Position numbers and translations under genes: made by a program. Below, piece by piece: positions 1-12,954 of a stretch of DNA of 64,000 nucleotides. The stretch's first letter is position 1. Every line of letters begins with the position of its first letter. Source of the DNA: Eulemur rufifrons (lineage: Eukaryota > Chordata > Mammalia > Primates > Lemuridae); NCBI RefSeq assembly GCF_041146395.1, contig NC_090996.1, positions 32,140,738 through 32,204,737 of the forward strand. Direction: 5' to 3'. The notes below the pieces were generated by a model that did no database searches, had not been told where the DNA came from, and saw nothing but the letters and a program-made list of their open reading frames with translations.

Positions 1-106
1 AGTTGCCAACAGTAAGTGGGAAGAAGTGGAAAAGAGGGAACAATTTGGGGAAAAGGCAGTGATTTGGTCCAGATGAAGCCAGGGATTAGTGAAGGGGAAT
101 GAATTC

Positions 107-648
107 ATTATTCACTCATTCATTCATTCACTCACTCATTCGCTCATTCACTCACTCATTCACTCACTCACTCACTCATTCACTCACTCACTCATTCATT
201 GACTCACTCATTTACTCACTCATTCATTCACTCATTCATTCATTCACTCATTCATTCTCTCATTCACTCATTCATTAATTCACTCATTTATTCACTCACT
301 CATTCGCTCACTCATTCACTCATTCGCTCACTCATTCACTCATTCGCTCACTCGCTCACTCCTTCACTCACTCACTCATTCAGTCATTCACTCATTCATT
401 CATTGCTCACTCACTCATTCACTCACTCATTCATTCACTCATTCGCTCACTCGCTCACTCATTCACTCACTCACTCATTCAGTCATTCACTCATTCATTC
501 ATTGCTCACTCACTCATTCACTCACTCATTCATTCACTCATTCGCTCACTCATTCACTCACTCATTTGCTTACTCATTCACTCATTCATTCACTCACTCA
601 TTCAGTCATTCACTCATTCATTCATTCGCTCACTCCCTCAATCAATGA
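107..648. repeat. TCAT/TCAC tetranucleotide array with higher-order period
   Basis: About 540 bases of tandem 4-base units (cact, catt, cgct, cagt) with almost no other sequence. The variants are ordered: a block starting with 'cagtcattcactcattcatt' occurs at 380, 480 and 603, giving a higher-order period near 99 and then 123 bases. The same missing base in 'cattgctcact' near 402 and 502 shows that a long block, not single units, was duplicated. A long open frame across it (199-648) is only a result of the 12-base codon periodicity and is not a gene. Confidence 0.97.
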
Positions 649-1385
649 GCTTAGCTAACTCTGCTTCTGGCATTCCTCTCTGTGCTGCGATACCTTCATA
701 ATCAAGGCACAGTCATCATCCTCCTGCAACCTCCCTTCTAGGGAGATCCTGGAAAGCTTTGAGCTGGATGTTTTTGCAGGAGCAGTGAGAATCCATGAAG
801 GGAGTTACACGGAAAAGCTGTTTTTGACAGGAATTAATCAGAGATGGAGAAATACGAGAGAGAAGCAAGAAGGCCTTTGGATTCCAGGGGATCCAATCAC
901 AGATATTTTTTTAAAACTTTCCTTCTACCATTTTGCCAAATGAAGCCATATATGACAACTGCATAATTGAGAAAAGTAAAATTGATTTTAAAACTATTAA
1001 TTAATATAAAATTAATTAATATTGTACTATGACAGTAAGAAAAGTCAAGAGGGCTCCAAAGAGCATTATGGAGTCAGAAGGAATCAGCGAGAAGGGGAGA
1101 TATTGGGCAGTGAAACGAACATGGCTTAGTTCGTTGTCACCTAGGGGACAAGCAGGGAGAGACAGGAAGTCACTAAAGCGATGCAGGAGGTGGGGAGCGA
1201 AACCTGGCGGAGAGCAAGGCAAAACCAGGGCACACAGAGGGACAGCAAAGGGAGGAGATAAGTGAAGGTGAGTTCAGTTTTGAGTGTGAGTCCCTAACAG
1301 ACAACCCGGAGGGAGGAGACCAGCGACAAGTAGAAATCCCAGACAAAAACTATAAGCGCAGTTAGGGCGATGCCCAGAGATCTGA
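649..1385. other. Unique sequence, no feature recognised
   Basis: Non-repetitive DNA. An AT-rich patch at about 1000-1022 contains two 'attaattaat' blocks. A 78-codon open frame at 1029-1265 has a very basic, low-information translation and no recognisable domain, so I do not treat it as a gene. Confidence 0.5.
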
Positions 1386-1389
1386 CAGC

Positions 1390-1595
1390 AAGAAACAGGC
1401 TCTCCGTTCTTCAGGTTTTCCTCCTGCAAAATAGTAACAGTCATTTGTATCTCGTAAGGCATTAGGGAGGATTAGCGGGGTTTACGTACGGAGGGCACAG
1501 AGAACAGAGGCTGACATTTAGCAGGTATTTAGTCCCAAAGCGCTGCCCAAGGTGACCGGCCAAGAGGCTGAATGGGGGTGCAAACAGGTAGGGCA
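1390..1595. mobile_element. MIR-like SINE fragments, plus then minus (weak)
   Basis: The stretch from 1395 to 1530 follows the MIR order 'cagttttcctc...aaaat.gtaacag...gaggatta...agcaggta'. The next bases, 1540-1595, read like the reverse MIR block 'tgcccaaggt.ac...gggg.tgcaaac'. Both are very diverged and the call rests on block order. Confidence 0.4.
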
Positions 1596-1599
1596 GGAT

Positions 1600-3100
1600 G
1601 CAAGCCCAGGAGCACATTCCAGAGCATCACCTGCATTTAGCCTGTGCCCCAGAGAAGCCCCGTCAGAATGGAGACAGAGAACTAAGAATAGGTCAAAAGC
1701 GGCACACGGCCCCAGTCTCACAAAGGACACGAAAGGGCCGAGATTGGAGTTGGCAGGTGGGTCAGTGCCCTCGGATGCAGCAGAGGGCTGAGCACCGTGA
1801 GAGCCAAGAACAGGCACTGACCACAGAAGGGCCCCTGGGGACCTGTCGGACGGTTATTTCTGCAGCACTCAGATTGAAAGGGGTTGAAAGGATACAGGTG
1901 ACCATAAGGAAGAAACCAAGCCACGGATTGCTCTTTGTTCAAAAGGGAGAAGGAAACACAGCTAGAAGAGGTGAAAGACTCTAACACAGATGTTTTGTTT
2001 ACAGGATGTGGTGCTCATGGGCCAAAAGGGGAGATGTGCTAGAAGGAACGAGATTGATTCTATTCTTGAGAAAGCGGAGAATTAAGAGACAAAAGTTCTA
2101 GACAGGGGAGAAGAAGCTGGGATCAAGATGGGGGGCACAATTTTTTTGTGCTTAATGATTGCTCCTCCACCAAAAAAATAATTGCCCAACCAAATGCACA
2201 AAGGATACTTGGGGATGTGAATGAATGATCCTGCCACAGGTTGCTCTGAAGGAGAAGGAGAAGCATTTTCAACGAAAGGGAATTAGAAGTTCACAAATTG
2301 TCAGACGGTAGTAGTTGCACAGAGACTGGCTAAGAGCTGATTCTTTTCTGCAGCAAAATGCACACGGGGAAATGGAAGGGAAGATGTGAGGAGGGGAAGA
2401 CCAACTGGAAGACAAATTAGCATAATTTTCTCTCTGCATTTTTTCCAGCTGAAGCTTGAGAGATGTCGTTGCTTCCTGCAGCCTCATCAACATCATCTTT
2501 CAGGAGCCTTCCAGATCCACCTGCTAGGAGAGGAGAGTGATAAGATCCTATTCAATTGTCCCCTGTGTCCTTCCTACTCTGCCTTCTCCCATCTGAGAAG
2601 GGAGAATCACCGACATGATATTGGGTAGGATAAGAATGGGGGACGGGGCAGGGGGGAAAGGAGAAATACAAATAGATACACACAGAGGAATAAAAGCAAA
2701 GAGAATGATAAAGAGGAGATCGGGCGCCTTCAGGGCCATGTGGCCTTAGCCAAGAGAATGATAAAGAGAAAGAGGAAAAGAGCAAGAAAGAGTGGGTGGG
2801 GAAAGGCAGCATGGCCCAGTCAATCCACACCATGAACGGCGAGAGAAGAAAGTAGCGATATTGAAGGTGACAAGCTTGGAGATAACTGTTGGGTTTCTTC
2901 ACCATGTTTTCTGGTTTCAAACTCCATACAGGGCCTGAGACAAGTGAGCTCTTGGGGTTCAGAAGGGTAATGGGATCTGAGACACCGAAGCATCATGGGA
3001 CCCTGGCGGAACCGTGTTGAACCGGCGTGCTGTAAGCGATCTTGATCTTGGAGCAGCCTTAACACCCGCAGGCTGTCAAAGGTGCCCTGGGGCATCCCAG
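1600..3100. other. Unique sequence, no feature recognised
   Basis: Mixed-composition DNA with several short open frames (for example 1598-1984, 128 codons), none resembling a known protein. Purine-rich between 2640 and 2800. No confident repeat assignment. Confidence 0.5.
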
Positions 3101-3104
3101 ATGA

Positions 3105-3190
3105 AGAACTGTGGGAGTGACGTGGGCAAGACCACACAGGCAGAAAGCAGCAGAGTTGGGCTCTCACCTGGGTCTGCATGACACTGAATT
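3105..3190 (-). mobile_element. MIR fragment
   Basis: Contains the reverse MIR blocks 'ggcaagaccacacaggcag', 'cagagttgggctc' and 'acctgggtctgc', in the order of the MIR tRNA-derived head read backwards. No target duplication is visible, as expected for an old element. Confidence 0.6.
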
Positions 3191-3384
3191 CCATGTTTCT
3201 AATCATTTCTATTAATGCTTTGTTACTTCCTGCAACAATCCTGTCACTCAGGAGAATAGGAATGGTTGCCTCATGCTCAGTTGTTCTGAAAACTGTAAAT
3301 TTCAGTGTGCAGAAGGGAGGTGACCTTGGACTCAGTGCTCAGAACCTTGGTCCCCAGCTGGACACATAAATTAATTAATGCATG

Positions 3385-3500
3385 TGAGGCATTGAGAACA
3401 GAGCCTGGAACATGGGAAGCTCTACAGGATGGCTAGCAATAACAACAGAAGTAACAATAATAAAAACAACAATAACTACAGTAATAATAATACAAGATAA
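3385..3500 (+). mobile_element. MIR or L2 tail followed by AAC/AAT-rich low complexity
   Basis: 'agaacagagcctggaacatgg' is a mutated form of the shared MIR/L2 3' block 'gcctggcacatagtag'. It runs into a simple AAC/AAT-rich stretch at 3437-3500. Confidence 0.5.
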
Positions 3501-3589
3501 TTGTAGCAAACAGACTCCAAGCTGGTCCCCTCATTCCCTGTCTCCTGATGTGCACACCTTTCTACTAACCCCTCCCCGAGCTCGGGCGA

Positions 3590-3885
3590 GTCCTGTAACT
3601 TGCTCCTCACGAAGACACAATGGCGAAGGTGACAGGCTGCTGCTCCTGTAATTGTGTTACCTGATACAGATCCCACCTCACCGGCGGACTTGCCCTTGTC
3701 CTTCTCTCTCCCCTTGCTGGCTTTGAAGAAGCAGAAATGCCATAAATCCTACAGCTGCAGGGAGCAGAATGCTGCCACACGAGCAGGGAAGTGGAGCTTT
3801 TTACCAGCAGAGCCACCCCGACAGCCCAGGCCTAGCTGACACCGAGTGCGATTCTGGCCTTCTAAGACCCTGGAGATGTTAAAGC
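3590..3885 (+). mobile_element. MaLR (MLT1-type) LTR fragment, uncertain
   Basis: The blocks 'cttgctggctttgaag', 'agccaccccgacagccc' and 'ctagctgacaccgag...ctaagacc' keep the order of the 3' half of a MaLR-type LTR. Divergence is high and neither end is defined. Confidence 0.45.
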
Positions 3886-3889
3886 AATA

Positions 3890-4285
3890 ATGAAATCAGG
3901 ACTGGCTACACCCATTGCAAGACCAAAGGCAAAATAAGAATATGGGGCCCCTTGTTCAAAAATCATTCAGAATGCCGGGGCGGCAACAGCAGAATGTTAA
4001 GCCAAGTACGGGGCCCTGCTGGGCGGTGCCCTGACTGCACAAGTCACACACCCATGAAATGGGCCATGAATCCTGTGTTGTTAATTGAACATCAGTACTA
4101 ACAATAGAAGCAGAATTCTAATGCAGCTCTGTTTGGCAGCAAGAATCTGGAAAATCAAGCTTAGGGTTAAAAGAACGACCTATGAGGGCACTAACTGTTC
4201 TGCCTCGGACTGAAGCTTCCCTCTAGTCCCATAAGCTGATGTCGTCAGAAAAAGTGCTTAACGTAACGGAACGTCAGTTTATAAT
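3890..4285. other. Probably an old unassigned repeat
   Basis: Wording such as 'gcactgcacaagtcacacacccatgaa'-like spacing around 4030-4060 feels like an old interspersed element, but I cannot name a family. There is no open frame of note. Confidence 0.3.
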
Positions 4286-4289
4286 ACAT

Positions 4290-4405
4290 GTGTATAACAT
4301 GGAGATAACTGTTTGCGTATCAAAATGCTGTAAAGATAAAGGATGTATGTTAAGTACTTCGAACCGTGTCTGGCACATAGTAGGTGTTCAATAAACAGCA
4401 GATAT
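4290..4405 (+). mobile_element. MIR 3' half
   Basis: A clear run of MIR 3' blocks: 'aacatggagataac', 'gtaaagataaa', 'taagtactt', then 'gtctggcacatagtaggtg' and 'ttcaataaac'. The last two are the conserved MIR/L2 tail. Confidence 0.85.
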
Positions 4406-4409
4406 CTGT

Positions 4410-6465
4410 ACCAGCTTAATGCCACTCTGTAGTTCCTATCTAATTATTTACCCCTGACAAAATTTGTATGCATCTGTTGAAGCTTCAGCGGATTTAGAAA
4501 ATAATCACCTATTGATGTGACTCATGAAAGTACCTGGATAGAGGAAATATGATAGATTAGATTTTTTCAAAATGTCTCGGATCAGAAGCAAAACAAAAAA
4601 GCAAGTTGGGAGTTTCCAACAGTAGAGGGGTACTAATTAACAACTCAATTAAAAAAGGCAAATTAAACTTTATGGTTCGTTATCCTCCACTGCCTGGTAA
4701 ATTGTTTTGCTAGGCGAATGATTAAAAATGATCATTTCAGAAAACTGAAATAGCTTCCAAGGAACACAACTATTTTTCAATATCATACAAAAGGTTTCAC
4801 CATGAAATAAACTTACTTGATTAAAAGGAACAGTACTTCTCTGTGTTTGGAAAGCCAGCCGTACAAATGTCGGCTTGTGATGCATTAGGTATTTTGGGGG
4901 GCTGTATGAGAATTTTGAAGAGAAATGCTCCCTTATGAATAAAACACATCATCATTTCCTCTTGTGCATTTTGTCTTTGTGGGCCCCATAAAGGTTTTTC
5001 TGGAATATTACTTGCAAATGCATAATTTACATTAAATTAGTTTAGACCTGAGCTCTGAAGAAATGCACAGAACTCAGGCATTCATAATAACCAGTAGTTT
5101 CTAGGGAATCTAAAGTATGGTCAAAAAATAGACATCATAACAAATTGAAGCATAAGCCCTCATCACTGCAATTCTCTATGGGTTTTTTTTTTCCCTGTGA
5201 TTATATTAATATCAGCAGTTCTCAATGTTTTTCCTACTCCAGAACATCCAAGGTACATGGCACACGCCGACTGGTGATAGGGCTTAACTGGGACTATGGG
5301 GTGCATTCAGGGAAGGTTGTATAAAGACAAAGCCAAGTTTGGACATCAAGGGTGCCAGCATGGTGGAGGTGCCACCAGAGGAGGCAGGACACATGCCGCT
5401 GCTGGGGATAAAAGGACAAGTTACTTCTATATCTCCAGCTCTTACTTTCACATGACTTCCTCTAACAGTTTATCATCATCATCTTAACAACCATCTTGGC
5501 AACACAGTACCTAAAATGACTGTCAGAAAGATCAAAAAAGCGTCCTTGCCCAAAGTCCTCCTGCTACCTTCAGCCACACTTCTGAGTTTTCAGTTGTTTC
5601 AATCTACCCTCTGCTTTCATTCCTTATGATTAACCACCATCCGATTCACTGATGGTGTCCACATTTCCTTCAGATATTCTGATTTCCTCCTTCAAATGTA
5701 ATGATTTCTTCCAATGTACAGGTTTACACTCTGAACATACAGACTGATGCTTCATCCAAACATCCAGCAAACACCTCCATCTTCACACTTTATCCTGCTG
5801 ACGCTGTCATCTCTCCCACTGGTCCCAAAATGATGATGCATTCAGGAGGCCAAGTGCAAACATTTATATACTCCCAACACCGTTCCTCATTAAACAAGCA
5901 AAACGCAAAATACAGCAGCAGCAGCAACGACAACAAGAAAAGCCCTGCAACAAGCTCCTGGCAAGTTGTCATCTCATTGTCCCATTGGAATGAAGCCCAG
6001 AGACTCTCAACCTAAAGCTGATGCTTTACAACAAAGAACCAGTTGTTTTAACTCAGAATGCCCATTTTGCAGATGAAAACCTCTTCTGCGGGTTGCTACA
6101 TTGGGATGTTTTCCAGATTTAGCCATTTAGGATCCATTTCTGAATACTCAGCCAGTCAGAACGTACTTACGGCTTCCGAAAACCCATCACACTGTGCCTA
6201 GGGTAGGGTGCCAGGGAAGGGGCCCCTCCACACACGTAAAACATACTGTAGGTTTCAAGTGCAAAGATGGCTGGGCCACAGGGAGTGGAGACAGTTCCCA
6301 GTTGGTGACCTCCACCCCATCCCTGCCTGCCCCAGCCCAGACCTGAGTAGGGCAGGAATGATGTCATGTCTTTGGTGCCCACCACTGGCGCAACACACTT
6401 CACGTTTCCCTGAACTCATGGGACCAGGCAGCACTCATTTCGCCTCCCCGCTTAGTAGTGAGCTG
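4410..6465. other. Unique AT-rich sequence
   Basis: About 2 kb with no confident repeat. Short frames at 5296-5487 and 5701-6015 (104 codons) have no recognisable domain, and the latter is rich in Ser and Asn. Small CAG/CAA run near 5912-5935. Confidence 0.5.
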
Positions 6466-6469
6466 AGAC

Positions 6470-6690
6470 ATTCATTTACACAAGATTATTTGTTGAGAAA
6501 ATGCCTGCCAGATACTGGGAGAGGCTCTTGAGGTGCAAGGCTAAGCCAAACCCTCTTTGCCGGCTGCTTGTAGACCTGAAACAGAACATCGTAAAAGTAC
6601 ATGGAAAACCGCAATCACGACATGTGCTGCAAACAAGGCATGCTTAATACTGTAAGAAACGACAAATTGTAAGACAGAAATGCCCCCTAA
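6470..6690 (-). mobile_element. L2 LINE 3' end fragment
   Basis: 'ttatttgttgagaaaatgcctgccagatactgggagaggc' has the spacing of the reversed L2 tail, which reads about 'tatttattgagcgcctactatgtgccagg...ctgttctaggc'. Later bases are too diverged to trace. Confidence 0.55.
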
Positions 6691-6773
6691 TTTAAGCTGG
6701 GGTCTAAACAATACGTTGGAGCTAGACTAGGTAAGCAAGCATGTGTGCATGAGTGGAGTGTGTGTATGCATGT

Positions 6774-6808
6774 TTGTGTGTGTGTGTGTGTGTGTGTGTT
6801 TGTGTGTG
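6774..6808. repeat. (TG)n microsatellite
   Basis: About 17 near-perfect TG units, with a looser TG/ATG-rich lead-in from 6742. Confidence 0.95.
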
Positions 6809-6829
6809 AACCATGGTCTGGGGCACATG

Positions 6830-7130
6830 AGGCAGGACGCAAAGCCCAGGAAAAGGCCCCGCAGGAGAATAAGACCCTGCAGTCTTGGCAACTGCGAGAA
6901 AGAAATCTCACAGTGTGAACTGGGTGAGGATGCAGAGACGGGATCCTGCAGCCCACATGAAGGGCTTGGCTTTTTATTCAAAGGAGCCATGGGAAGCCAC
7001 CGAAGGGTTTCAGGTAGGGAGTGAAATTATATTTGAATGTCTAAACGATCTCCCCAGCTTTAGTGGCGAGGAGTGCAAGTAGATGTATGGTCATCTCAGC
7101 AGTGGAGGCAGGATTGGCCGGCACCAGCTT
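6830..7130 (-). mobile_element. L2 LINE fragment
   Basis: 'gggcttggctttttattcaaaggagccatgggaagcc' and 'gaagggtttcaggtagggagtga' match the reversed L2 blocks reading about 'ggctttta.tctgag.gagatgggaagcca' and 'gagggttttgagcagaggagtga'. Likely the same insertion as the fragment at 6470, split by the TG repeat. Confidence 0.65.
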
Positions 7131-7194
7131 AGATCGGGTGGTGCACTGGAGATGGTGACATCCTACAAGGCAGGGAGCATGGGTGGCAGGATCA

Positions 7195-7405
7195 TTGCAT
7201 TCATTTATCCATTCAGAAACCCATGTTCAATGCCCGCCATGTGTCTGATAGGCCCTGGAGATAATAAGATGTACATATAGATATATAGAGGGAGAGAGAG
7301 AGAGATAAATGAATGAGGCAGGCTCTGTCTCTGAAGTCACATTCCAGAAAGAGAGTCCACCATGGAAGCCCATAATAGCCACACCTGCAAGGGTATCAAA
7401 AGGTG
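7195..7405 (-). mobile_element. Second L2 3' end fragment
   Basis: 'cattcatttatccattcag...ttcaatgcccgccatgtgtctgataggccctggagata' is a reversed L2 tail. It is followed by 'ggcaggctctgtctctgaagtcacattccag', matching L2 'caggtccctgccctcatggagcttacattc'. A GA-rich run at 7286-7306 interrupts it. Confidence 0.6.
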
Positions 7406-7409
7406 GCAC

Positions 7410-7975
7410 GATCAACTCTGCAGGGCAGGTGAGCACTCAGGTGAGTCTTGTCACACAGGAGCTGTTTGATATAACCACTGAGGGAATGGCCCATCTTGCT
7501 AGAGAGAAAAGCCCTGGGGAAAAATGAGCCCTATCAACAGAGACGTTCTCTCTCTCAACCCAATACCTCCAGAGAAGACATTTTTAAATGATGTGGAGGC
7601 TACAAACTTGCATCCTTTGAGGCATTCTTTCTCTCTCTCCAAAAAATAAATAATTAATTAATAATAATATATATATCTCACAGTAAAATGCACAGCAGAG
7701 ACCTCTTGGAAAGCAATGGTCTTCTATTGTCTATTTTTTACATACCATGTATGGGTAAGCCCATGTTTATATCCATATGTATGTTAGTTCTTTGAGCCTA
7801 CTGGAAATTATTTTTGCATAGTGGAAGAAAGAGACCTAACTTTTTCCTGACAAGCAGTCACGCATTCTTCCTCTGTTAACTCGCAGTCCATGTGGCTTTC
7901 ACTTACTTGAAATGACGCATTTATGTCCCCATGGGGCTTTCTCCAACGTGTAACCGAATCTACGCCAAGGAGCCC
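7410..7975. other. Unique sequence with AT-rich patch
   Basis: No confident repeat. An AATAAT/TATATA patch lies at 7645-7678. Confidence 0.45.
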
Positions 7976-7979
7976 ATAT

Positions 7980-8285
7980 TAGTCAGGAGAGAGGAGGCTC
8001 CGCCACGGTAACAAATAACCCCACAGTCCTCAGTGAATGAACACAACAAATATTAACTTCCTGCTCAGATAAAACCAGTTCAGGAAGCCAAGCTGCTTCA
8101 TTTCACCCCTGCGGTAACTACGGGAATGCATGCTTCCACGGGGGAAGAATGACTTGGAAGTCTCATATTTCAGGGAGCAAAACTAGTCGCAGAGAGTCAC
8201 CCGTCTACCAGGGTGCTGGGAGTATAGAGGAGCAAATGGAATATGCATTGAGCACTCTGTTGCTTCCAGAAGAATCCTCCACAAT
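7980..8285. mobile_element. Ancient interspersed repeat, family not assigned
   Basis: 'cggtaacaaataaccccac' followed by 'gtgaatgaacacaacaaat' and 'cttcctgctcag' is a block order I recognise from a recurrent mammalian repeat ('acaaataaccccaaaa...cagtggcttaacacaacaaa...tttattcttgctcac'). I cannot state the class with confidence. Confidence 0.45.
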
Positions 8286-8289
8286 CATT

Positions 8290-8880
8290 ACATCTTAAAG
8301 TCACAAACTACCCACGGGGAAAAAGTTTTCAGGTCAATAAGACATTTTCTTCTTCCTCAATTGCCAGTTAAAAACTGGTATAAAGTACATCTGGCTCCTT
8401 TGTGAACTAAAGCATGTTAAGCTTCTATTTGGCAAAAAATAAAATAATCATACTAAACAATATATGCTCCCAAAAACTAATTAAAGAGCAAGCTCAACTC
8501 ATCACGAAGCCAGATCAGTTTTAAGCAAAGCTTCTTAAGTGTCATTATCCGCTAGACGTGCACAGAAAGCGTTTTGTGAATTTTTTCCTTCATCCTATCT
8601 TTAACCTCTCAAACAACCGCCTACGGAGAGCCAGAGAGCGGCAGGAGAATGCGTTAACGATGCCGGCACCCGTGAGCCTCTCCGCATTTATGAAGGATGA
8701 TTACATAGCTACGATGAGAATGAACTTTTCTCACTTTCCTTGGAAGGCTAGCGAGCAGAGAATGGGTGTTGATAACTCCGGCACGATTCAATTAGATTCG
8801 CCAGTAAAATAAATCTATGACCATAGAGAGTAGCTACCTGTTGAGCTGGTCAATCTTGAAAGATGCAATTCAGTGTTCAA
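8290..8880. other. Unique block, relatively CpG-containing
   Basis: Non-repeat DNA. The part at 8545-8815 holds many CpG sites for such AT-rich surroundings and an 84-codon open frame (8558-8812) without recognisable domains. It could be a conserved non-coding element. Confidence 0.4.
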
Positions 8881-8889
8881 TACCCGCTG

Positions 8890-9012
8890 TCCACCCAGTT
8901 TCATCTGCTTTCGAGTCACCTGGGGAGCGGACTAGATGGTAGACCCTGCCTCTGCTCCAGGCGTTTTGGACCAAAATCTCTCAGGGTGGATTTCAGAAGC
9001 TACAATGACCTA
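8890..9012. mobile_element. Possible MER5-like hAT fragment
   Basis: 'gagtcacctggggagcgga' and 'ccaaaatctctcagggtgg' recall the MER5 blocks 'atcacctgggagctt' and 'agaatctcagggtgg'. Weak. Confidence 0.35.
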
Positions 9013-9017
9013 AGAGC

Positions 9018-9239
9018 CAGGGTTAGCAAACTTTCTAGAAAGAGCCAGATAATAAACATTTTAGGCTTCGCCTGCTATACAGTCTCCATCTCGACTACTT
9101 AGCTGTGTTACTGCAGTGCCAAAGCAGCCATAGACGATATGTAGATAAATCAGTGTGGCAGGGTAGCAATAACATTTTATTTATAAAAACAGGTGGCGGA
9201 ACAGATTGTGTCCCCGGGCCAGAGTTTGCTTGACCTCTC
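9018..9239 (+). mobile_element. hAT-Charlie type non-autonomous DNA transposon, near full length
   Basis: It starts with the terminal motif 'cagggttagcaaactttct' and ends with its inverse, 'agtttgcttgacctctcc'. Inside are 'gccagataataaacattttaggctt', split here as two recognisable blocks, then 'aaagcagccatagac' and 'acattttatttataaaaaca'. This is the widespread element with 'GGGTC(A/G)GCAAACT' terminal repeats. A second, inverted copy lies at 18954-19117. Confidence 0.85.
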
Positions 9240-9242
9240 CTT

Positions 9243-9612
9243 TTAGGGTATTCTTTTTAAGGTGATATTTTTGTAAATTGAGATAGAACATGCATACAGT
9301 GCAATGCACAGATCTTAGGCTCACAAAGATTTAAAGAGTTTTGGTAAACGTGAACACCTGTATAACAAACACATCAATCAAAGGTAGAGCGTTTCTGTCA
9401 CCTCACATAGTTCTCTGGTGTCCCTTCCCAGTGAGGCCCCAAACCCCTAAAGGCAATGACTGTTCTGAACTCTCTCACCATTAATTTGTCTTGTCTATTC
9501 TTGAACATCATATAAAATGAAAACATATAGTACGTATGCTTCTGTGTCTAGACTCATACGCTTTTCAAAAAGTATATGAGATTCGCCGACATCAACGCAT
9601 GCATCTAGTTTT
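9243..9612 (-). mobile_element. L1M 3'-end fragment
   Basis: Reads as the reverse of an old L1 3' region: 'aaattgagatagaacatgc', 'aacacctgtataacaaac', 'ctctcaccattaatttgtc', 'acatcatataaaatg' and 'gcttctgtgtctagactc'. The order matches the antisense L1M 3' end also seen at 14961-15690. Confidence 0.65.
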
Positions 9613-10943
<1,331 letters not shown>

Positions 10944-11098
10944 TAATACAGTACAATAAAAACATTATGTAAGTTATACTGAATTTTAAATTTTCTAGTA
11001 GTTGCATTTTTTTCTAAAAAAATGAAAACAAACAAATAAAATTAAATTCATAATGTATTGGCCAACACTAGACTTCAGAAGTTCTAAAATACATTTAT

Positions 11099-12120
<1,022 letters not shown>

Positions 12121-12124
12121 TCAC

Positions 12125-12575
12125 CTAGGATGACCTTACTCCATTCAAGCCACACTGGCTTCCTCTGGGTTTCTCAAAGAGGCCAAACTTGTTCCTACCT
12201 CAAGGCCTTTGCACTAGCTGTTCCCTCTCCTAGAATGCTGTTCCCATAGCTGTTGACACCACCTGCTCCTTCCCTCTTTCCAAGTTTTAACAGAAACACC
12301 GTATTTCCAGAGTCTTCCCTGGACATCCTATCTCAGCGGGCACTTCTTTGTTGGTTTCTGTCTCATAACCATGTTGATTTTCGCCCTAGTACCTGGCAGG
12401 AGCTGTAACCTGTTTCTGAAGTGTTCACTTCTTTGCAATCTGGTTTCTCATGAGAATACAGACTCCACGAGGGCAGGGCATTGTCTCCAGTGCCCTGTCC
12501 TCTCTCCAGCTCCTGGCTCAGCACCTGGTCTCTAGGAGACCCTCGACATACATACATGTTGACTATTAAGTGAAT
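12125..12575 (+). mobile_element. L2 LINE 3' end
   Basis: Reads through the L2 3' region in order: 'caaggcctttgcactagctgttccc', 'ctagaatgctgttccc', 'agtcttccctggacatcctatct', 'agaatacagactccacgagggcagggc', 'ctcagcacctggt' and 'ttgactattaagtgaatg'. One of the clearest L2 copies in the window. Confidence 0.85.
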
Positions 12576-12744
12576 GTTATGTCTCTGGGTTTTGGAGAGC
12601 TCCGGTGAAAACCAACAAACCTCCCCCCACCAAAAAAAAAAAAAAAAGTCTGTTCTAATTGAAACCAACGGAGGAGCCAGCCCCCTGAACGTGTTTGTTG
12701 AGTAAAGGGAGGCAGGCCCAGGAGTGTGCACACGTGCTCACTTG

Positions 12745-12950
12745 GACTGTGACCTGAAGTCACATGGAAGATGGTTTGCAATTTGATTCCACCACACAGC
12801 GGCTCTGGGATCTTGGGCACGTTATTTAACTGTCTTTGTCTGTTTGTACATACTTCGTGGAATTGTAAAGTTTAAATAAACTAATGGGCAAGAAGCACTG
12901 GACTTGGTAAACAGAAAACATTCGATGCACGGCCACTATTAGCTATGAGG
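12745..12950 (+). mobile_element. MIR
   Basis: MIR order is kept: 'gattccaccacacagcggctctgggatcttgggcacgttatttaac', then 'gtctgtttgtac', 'aattgtaaagtttaaataaa', 'agaagcactgg'. Near full length except the tail. Confidence 0.75.
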
Positions 12951-12954
12951 ACTG

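Noticed and set aside
199..648. 149-codon open frame in the TCAT array
   Set aside because: The 4-base repeat has a 12-base codon period without stops, so it stays open by composition. The translation is only a His-Ser-(Phe/Leu/Ile) repeat.
107..648. CRISPR-like array
   Set aside because: There are no unique spacers between units, and the host is a mammal.
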